Shown here piece by piece: positions 57,694-64,000 of a stretch of 64,000 nt of DNA. The stretch comes from Opisthorchis felineus (taxonomy: Eukaryota; Platyhelminthes; Trematoda; Opisthorchiida; Opisthorchiidae): NCBI GenBank assembly GCA_004794785.1, contig SJOL01005655.1:210305-274304 (forward strand), read 5' to 3'. A program made the translations under genes and the position numbers. Each line of letters begins with the position of its first letter. Position 1 is the stretch's first letter. A model generated the notes under the pieces. It saw only the letters and a list, made by a program, of their open reading frames with translations, ran no database searches and was not told where the DNA came from.

Positions 57694-59799
57694 GTATCCA
57701 GCACAATCTTGATTATGTTTCTTTGTAGAGAGCCATATTCCGTTTTTTCAGTCGATTTTGCCGATCGGAACACGAACATAAATTTGCACATTCCCATAGC
57801 GGTACTTTTTACTGAACCATACTGCATGAGAATCGCACTTTGATTTGACCAAAATAGACTCAGTCAGAGAATTACGGGCGGAAAATAAAAATCACTAAGA
57901 AGCAAAACATGATAGTGTAAATCTTAGTTGTGTAAGTTTTTAGACTTCTAATATGTGGCTACGTTTTCGACAGAATTAGCTAATAACCCTGAACCGGAAT
58001 TCAATACAAATCAGGTTTTTGTTCAGCATGTTGCTTCCTCTTCCTAGTGACCACGAATGAAAGCAACTTTAACACTTAACTATAAATGGTGGTAGTGTTT
58101 AAACCAGTTTATGGTATTCCCTTATTTTACCAAAGATATTGCACTTCATCTCGTTCTTGAGGCCTGGCGAGACCATAACACACACATATAACAACAAAAT
58201 GTGAGCTATATAATATTTTCCATCAAAACTCTGCCTGGAAAATAAAAATCGATGTCACTAATGTTTGCTCCCTAGTTAACTTATGCCATGAATGATTTTG
58301 AGAACGCTGTTATAGAAGACAATTTGCTTCGTACAAAGCAAAGACGGCTGAATAAAGTGTGGCACTGTAGCCTAGGATTTTAGCCAGTGAACGCTAGGAT
58401 AAGCGCGAAGTGAAACAAATTTCGGTGCCATGGTTGGGAAGTCTACGGAAGTCTGTGATAAGTAATCGCTAACACTGTGCTATTGGTTCACGTGGCAATG
58501 GTGTGGGAGGATAGATTCACGAAACATTCATACCGCTACGTCATCACGGATAACAGTTGGTCCGCTTTACATCGTACGTATAGTAACAGCCAATACATTC
58601 TGTTCGTCATAGATACAGCAGTCTAATACACAAAAGCTACGCTGACTAGTACGAACAAGAGGGGTACGAGGTGCCCTCAAGGCACTGCACTGAGCTAATT
58701 TTTGAGTTTTGCTTTTTCCACAATAACCAACTTAGTTCAAAGTCACATAGTGTCAAATGTTTGCTCGTCAGTTACGTATTGAGAATCCATCAAAATCGCA
58801 ACTCAATAGTCATCCATCAAGCCACAGGCCATTTTACTCATGAACAGGTGTTCATCGCTGTCACAAATCAATAAACAAATCAATAAAAAAAGTTGGTTAA
58901 CGAATTACTGGTCACGGTTTTGAGGCACAAGTAACTCATTGGAATGATGGAATCGATGCATAATTGAGTCTCTCCATCACCCTAGTCGTCGTCTTCTGCA
59001 ACAAGAAAAACAAAGCAGTTCACGAATTTCGGTGACTTTACAGCAACTTTTGGACAAGTTTTACATGGCTGGTGCGAAATCCGCCAGGGGCGTCTGCAAG
59101 TATAGCAAAATTAATGAAGTGTCTACCCTCGAATGGTGTTTCTATCCACATTGATTGGAAGGCTTGTACCCCAAGTGTTTCCTTCTATCTGCTCAAATAT
59201 ATACGTTTACATAGATCAACATAAACGTTCACTGATAATCCACTTATCGCCCGTTTTGTTTTCCCATAGGATGACTCTGGCTGCCACAAGTTTTGAACCA
59301 AACCAGCACACGATCACCTGCTAATAATAGACCGGAACAAGATACTGACGTCCGTACAAAAGAACAGAAACAGAAGGGTGCACATCTGAAGAAAGAACAT
59401 AGCCTCTCACAACTGTCAACCTGTATCCATATCTTATTTATCTTCTGTGCTGAGGAAGCACGTTGTCTGGTTAAGATTCTACTACAGTGGAACTGAAACC
59501 TTGCTCACGATACCTGAGAATTCGTGCAAGATATAGCTATTTTAGGGAGTCTTTTCGCTTGGCGTAACTTTTACGGTGTCGGACTTCGTCACAGATTTTA
59601 TCGCATAGTTTTATTAAATATAACCGGCCATGCTTTACCGGGTCAAAAATTTTTCTTTCTTGCTATTCACGAGCAATGATCAACTCCGCTTGGAGCGGTA
59701 CAGTGTAAACAAATAGGTGGGAAGTAGTTATAAAAGGAGTATTTTATTGTAATTGAAACGGACTGAATGGAAGCAGGCATTTTGGATGAACTGACCAAA
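57694..59799 (+). other. Stretch after exon 16, no firm gene
   Basis: A phase-compatible candidate mini-exon lies at 58276-58356 (acceptor CTCCCTAG; AMNDFENAVIEDNLLRTKQR; weak donor GTGTGG). Otherwise only short ORFs were seen. Confidence 0.4.
58276..58356 (+). CDS. Candidate exon 17 of the coiled-coil gene
   Basis: This is 81 nt (27 codons), phase 0 to 0, in frame with exon 16. It is hydrophilic (LTYAMNDFENAVIEDNLL then RTKQRRLNKVW). The donor AAA|GTGTGG is weak and no next exon is clear. Confidence 0.25.
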
Positions 59800-60590
59800 G
59801 TCATCCCGTCCTTTGGTAATCACTTTTCCCCCGCAGAGTGTTTCCACAGAGTGCTCTGGATATGCAATCATTGAACACGCCGCTTACAATCCAGGGGGGA
59901 TACTCGAAGTTGTGGAGCGTTTGACGAACCTTTGAAGTTGTGTTAGTCTTGGTTGCGGTGTGGCAGATAACTCAACGCAAGAATTTGCAAGGCTCGAGTC
60001 GTGTTCGCTAATTTGAGACGTCTACGTTGTTAAATCAGTGTACCCATTAATCTCAAGTGACGTGTATATCAGGCTACAGTACGGGTTGTTTTGTTGCATG
60101 GCTGTGAGACTTGGCCTGTTCGAGCAGCAGAACTGAGACTTCTCCTGGTGTTCGACAACCGTTGTCTCAGAACCGGAGCTTGTGTTAGTTGGTTTCGGCG
60201 AATCCGTAACAAGGCAGTTAGAAAGCGAGTGTTCGGTTGCGCAACGGTGACTTCCATCGGGGAATGTGCCCAGCACCAAAATCTCCGTTGGCTAGGCCAT
60301 ATATTGCGTATGCCTAACCATTGTTTGCCGAAGAGAGTGCTGTTTTCCATGCTCATTTCAGAGTGGCGTAAGCAGACAGGTGGCCAACCCTTGACCTGTT
60401 AGAGGTGCATGAAATATATTACGAAACGTTTGGGTGTTGTCGGCGCTGATCGCCTTCCAGGATGCGGACCACGTGATCTCCACTGCGCCTGGTTGGAAAC
60501 GCTGTTAACTGATATCAGTGGCGTTCTTGTTGTCATTTTCTACGTAGATTGCCTGAAAGAGTGTCTGGAGATGTAGACACGTCGGAATAA
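59800..60590 (+). mobile_element. LINE 3' fragment (reverse transcriptase C-terminal region)
   Basis: Frames in succession read LEVVERLTNL (59905), ARICKARVVFANLRRLR (near 59980), then a 103-codon open frame from 60091 with HGCETWPVRAAELRLLLVFD, QNLRWLGHILRMPNHCLPKR and a distal RLPGCGPRDLHCAWLETLL (about 60450-60510). These are the conserved thumb and tail blocks of trematode LINE ORF2 proteins. The element is 5'-truncated, with frameshifts near 59870 and 60400 and stops. It belongs to the same broad family as the remnant at 22140-23720 but is a separate copy that retains different parts. Confidence 0.82.
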
Positions 60591-63358
60591 TTGTAGTAGG
60601 CTAGCACTAAGTCCCTTCTTGGTCCATTTTTATTCTTTCCTTCACATTAGGGCTTTCAAATAAATGATGGTTGTACGGCAGCAAAGCATCAGCGTTGAAC
60701 ACCGATATCGAACTGTCGATGCTGATGAATCACATTTACCACTTTCGATAAGCGGGCTTTCAATGTACATGGGAAGCCGACATTCTACAACAGAATCCCA
60801 CACGAACGAGTTCGTTGAGTGGGGAAAAGTGATGAGTTGCCTCCAGCTAACTCCATCATCACTTGTGTAGCTCTTTCGTCGATATTTGCTGAAGATATGG
60901 GTTTTCGGTCTCAGTGTGTGAGTGTGCAGTTCTCATATAATCCGTAACATGGCTATCAGCATGGTAAACCAAACATCGCGAGTGCCTTTACCATCAAGTA
61001 CGTCACAAGGACCCTATTAAATCTATTGTAGTGCTACGGACATAAACTGTGTTTGAACAACAATCACTGAGGCACCAGCTTTAACACGTCTTCAGCCAAT
61101 ATTTTGGTAATAAAAAACCAATGCATTACGATGGTGAACAGCTGACTTTTTCACCATTTGTTGCCTTCAACCCAGGATTTGTAACTGAGTCGTTCAAACG
61201 TTAATCTAACACACACAGCAGGATATTTCATGCACCGTGAAACTGTGCCCATTGATGACATTACCCAAACCATTTGCGTTGTGGCGTATACATCCTCTCG
61301 CTGCCTTTCTGTGATGAAACTTCACCATATCAGACAAATCGATCCATTTGTCATCAGTAGATTTATTCGGCCGTTGCCTCCAACGTGTGTCTTTCATTTC
61401 CTTATTCTCTTCACCCTCGGTGAGCGAAGCTGTAGCGGCAGGTCCCACTACATTTCGGTGCACGGATTGTGGGCGTAAAAACTGAACTGACTGATAGGCT
61501 TGCCGTTGTTTTTATCTCCAACCACCAACCTTTTTCTACAGAAGCAAACTGTATTGTTACGCAACCATCTGCAATTGCGACGGCAAGGCATAACTGCACC
61601 AGAACATACCATATTCGTCAAAAACTCGACTCACTGATTCTGGATAGGACTTGAGTCTACATTCTGCTTCTAAAGAGCCAGATGTTACTTTTTAAGTTAC
61701 TCTTAACCAGGCTATCGCACTGATATCTGAATAAAAGTTTCGATTAGCCACTGGTAAAAATTATTGGTTCTGTAGATCAGTTGGCTGTACGCTTTAAAAT
61801 AGATGCCTTTGGTTGTTCAAGACAAAGTCACTTCTTTCTCAGCACTTGACTAGTTGAACCACCAACTTATCGGGAAATTTCCTTGAATGCATAGACTCCT
61901 GTTCGGAGAAAAGGTCCTCCATCCTATCGCGTTGGGTGAATAAACACAGCCAAGTGTGGGCGGATGCTACATGGATCGAAACAGAGGCGAGTATGTTATG
62001 AGGAGGCAGAATTTGTAAAGTTCAATCATATGTGATGACTGGTAGATGTCCTATTATTTATAAAAGTGTACTATGTTATAAAACAGTTAAAATCAGAACA
62101 CATGAGTTTGTAGTTTATCACGTTTTAGTGCTTAGACATCAAAATGTGACCTTATTTGGATAATAGTTATAAAAAATTTGCACAAAATCCTATATAGTTC
62201 TGCACAAAGCGATCTAATTTTGACAACATTTTAGCTATTCCATATTTCAGAAGTCAAGAAGGAACCGAGATCGAATTTCATGTGTAATATTAGTGGGTCG
62301 CGAATACGGCATTGCTGGTAGGGGCAAATAACCGTAGGTTACAATGCCTGGTTTTCTGCAATGTTTATTCTGTAGAGGAGTATGCGTGAACCCCACTGTT
62401 GCGACTTGTGTTTCCTCGTCCTTAGGAAGAAAACAAAACGTCCAACTGAAGTGATCGAAGCATTTGTGGAACAATATCCACCATGTTGGTAATACGAACG
62501 AGTTCCAAGAATACTATAAAACACGCAAAAGATTAATTGCTTGGTGGATTCGTGAATATCAGTCTTCAGTCATCAACCAGGATTATGACGCACATAACAT
62601 ATTTCTGTGTTTCAGAAACATTGCAATCCACTGGCGTCTGCGAAATGACAGCGGTCATTTATGAGTGGCCACCAACAGTAATGAAAATGCTAGGACGATT
62701 GGGAATGTAAGCAATGACTTTGCAATATTCGTCAGTCAAGAACGGGCCTTTAGAATGTTTTTCAGAAAACATGAGCAAAGTTTGCAACTGTATCCAAATA
62801 TAACTAGGAATTACCTTTGTGTATTTCGCATTCATACATAGTCATGTGTTTTTGTTATTTCGGAAAGAACATTTGAGTGGATTACTTCACCCAGCGCAAG
62901 AATATTACCGGAATTAAAAACTGACCTGTACTTACATTTCGCAGAGTTATGTTCCCAAGCTAAAAAGTTATTTTTCAGTATTTTGCTCTTACAACTGACG
63001 TTTGCACTCTTTTCTTTTTAGCAATGACTAGGACATTTCTGGAGAAGTCAACGAAGCAAATATTTCAAATAATTTAAAACTTAAGCGTGTGGTCTCAGTT
63101 CAGGTTACAATACTGGCGTTTTGGACAGCAAATGAGGAATAATCGATAAACTTCTCAGTTCCCTCCGACAGGCAAAGCGATTTACTGCTGCAATCGAGGC
63201 GTATAGTAAGCACGGTTCCTTCTCCCATCTAACCAATGAATATGCTCGCCTTCAAACCTCCGTACTTGCCCGCCCACGCATTCATTTTGAGTTACATAAA
63301 TTAAGTAGCTTCGTAGATGCAAGCTCTCTCTAACGTGACCCTTTGCAGCGGAAGGACA
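60591..63358. other. Stretch between LINE fragment and candidate secreted-peptide gene
   Basis: Short ORFs only. At 62426-62488 a well-formed acceptor (TTTCCTCGTCCTTAG) precedes a 63-nt open segment (KKTKRPTEVIEAFVEQYPPC) and a GTAATA donor; this could be an isolated exon, but nothing confirms it. Confidence 0.4.
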
Positions 63359-63454
63359 ATGTTCCTTGTTGGATTGATTTTCACCTTCGCCTGCGTACGT
63401 GCCCAACACAGGGCCTATGAGAGTATCCTCTCACCGCTAGCAGTCAACCGATTG
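63359..63454 (+). CDS. Candidate secreted-peptide gene, exon 1 (signal peptide)
   Basis: ATG at 63359 opens 32 codons up to a consensus donor TTG|GTAAGT. The first 16 residues, MFLVGLIFTFACVRAQ, have the hydrophobic core and small-residue end of a signal peptide with likely cleavage after Ala15. The mature part starts QHRAYESILSPLAVNRL. An acceptor-like TTTGCAG lies 13 bases before the ATG, so a 5' UTR intron or trans-splice site is possible. Confidence 0.42.
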
Positions 63455-63609
63455 GTAAGTGTTCGGTTGAAGCTCTTTATCACATTTTTCATGTTTAACA
63501 CAATACTAGACTGCAATTTACAGGCACAATCACAGCTCGTGAAAAGTTGGAGGTAACTAACCAGAATCAGTAGCTCTGTTTCTTCAAGGCTTGTTACATT
63601 ATACTGCAG

Positions 63610-63654
63610 GACGACGCTCCACACAGGAAAGGGATCAACTGGTACTCTGGTTAA
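63610..63654 (+). CDS. Candidate secreted-peptide gene, exon 2
   Basis: After acceptor ATTATACTGCAG, joining in phase 0 gives DDAPHRKGINWYSG and then TAA. The dibasic Arg-Lys followed by a short peptide ending in Gly directly before the stop is the layout of an amidated neuropeptide. The intron would be 155 bp. An alternative through a 29-nt mini-exon (63524-63552) would give a different C-terminus, so this splice choice is a hypothesis. Confidence 0.3.
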   Translation, partial: DDAPHRKGINWYSG

Positions 63655-64000
63655 AGCAAGCTGTTAAAAGTCGATTATCCAAATTATGGGGGTTTAAAAG
63701 AGAACTTCACAGATCATTCTTTGCTTTTGTGTACTTGATGACTAGTTGCTCAGCGTGGCCAGAAGATTGCTCAAGTACTGTAATAGTCATATCCTACCGA
63801 CTAAGTTGAGAAAAGTTTGTTTATGTGCTGTATTGGTTGTTTAGTTTGTTCTTAGTTGTTCCTTAGTTAGTTAGTAGGTTTAACTGCAACCTACATAATT
63901 GGTTAGTTGCTAAGCTGGTTAGTCATCTGCTAAATTGGTCCACCTGTGAATAATTAAGCTAGTGTTTTGGTCGGTGGATTTGGTAGACGGAGATAGGTAA
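63655..64000 (+). other. Downstream stretch with degenerate GTTAGT-type repeats
   Basis: From about 63835 the sequence repeats variants of TTAGTT/GGTTAG (TTAGTTAGTTAGTAGG, GGTTAGTTGC, GGTTAGTC). This is an imperfect simple repeat; no gene is seen. Confidence 0.5.

Noticed and set aside
60069..60356. Minus-strand 95- and 85-codon frames
   Set aside because: They are antisense shadows of the plus-strand LINE reading frame, which carries the conserved motifs.
63022..63120. Exon-like segment after a strong TTCTTTTTAG acceptor
   Set aside because: The natural frame hits TAG after two codons; using the later ACTAG gives an open phase-0 segment, but nothing links it to the upstream gene.

Overview
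The window looks like flatworm DNA, most likely from a digenean trematode. It is intron-rich, moderately AT-rich and has standard GT-AG splice sites. It carries degraded non-LTR retrotransposons whose protein remnants resemble those I know from fluke genomes, plus a Ty3/gypsy-type LTR retrotransposon. Nothing bacterial is present: no operons, no Shine-Dalgarno spacing and no long tightly packed ORFs. The species cannot be named from the sequence alone.

Nearly the whole window is one large plus-strand gene read through at least 16 small coding exons between 2258 and 57693. All 15 exon-exon junctions keep a single reading frame, giving 3198 nt (1066 codons) with no internal stop. The product is almost pure charged coiled coil, as in centrosomal, ciliary or cytoskeletal scaffold proteins, but I cannot assign it to a named family. 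Both ends are missing: the first exon seen starts inside the protein and no convincing last exon was found. The main architectural feature is an exon-unit repeat. Exons 1-2-3 (268+350+138 nt) and 4-5-6 (268+362+132 nt) are diverged copies with the same intron phases. Exons 7-10 look like a third, reworked copy, and single tryptophan-anchored segments in exons 12 and 16 may be further remnants.

Intron 7 (27613-37580) contains a 4.5-kb antisense Ty3/gypsy-like element at 30727-35227. It has 309-bp LTRs, a primer-binding-site candidate, a polypurine tract and a long gag-pol frame (protease, reverse transcriptase, RNase H, integrase), with frameshifts in gag and in the integrase C-terminus. Intron 5 holds a plus-strand LINE remnant (22140-23720) that has lost most of its reverse transcriptase, and 59800-60590 holds a LINE 3' fragment. 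tRNA-like SINE heads, two long hairpins, a dispersed repeat pair and an (ACAT)n microsatellite are also present.

Two small candidate genes stand apart from the coiled-coil gene. At 63359-63654 two exons could encode a 46-residue secreted precursor with a signal peptide, a dibasic site and a C-terminal Gly, as in an amidated neuropeptide. At 54099-54280 on the minus strand, a possible exon shows the FVYGTL motif of the gamma-glutamylcyclotransferase/AIG2 fold. Both are low-confidence. The remaining introns are mostly featureless.
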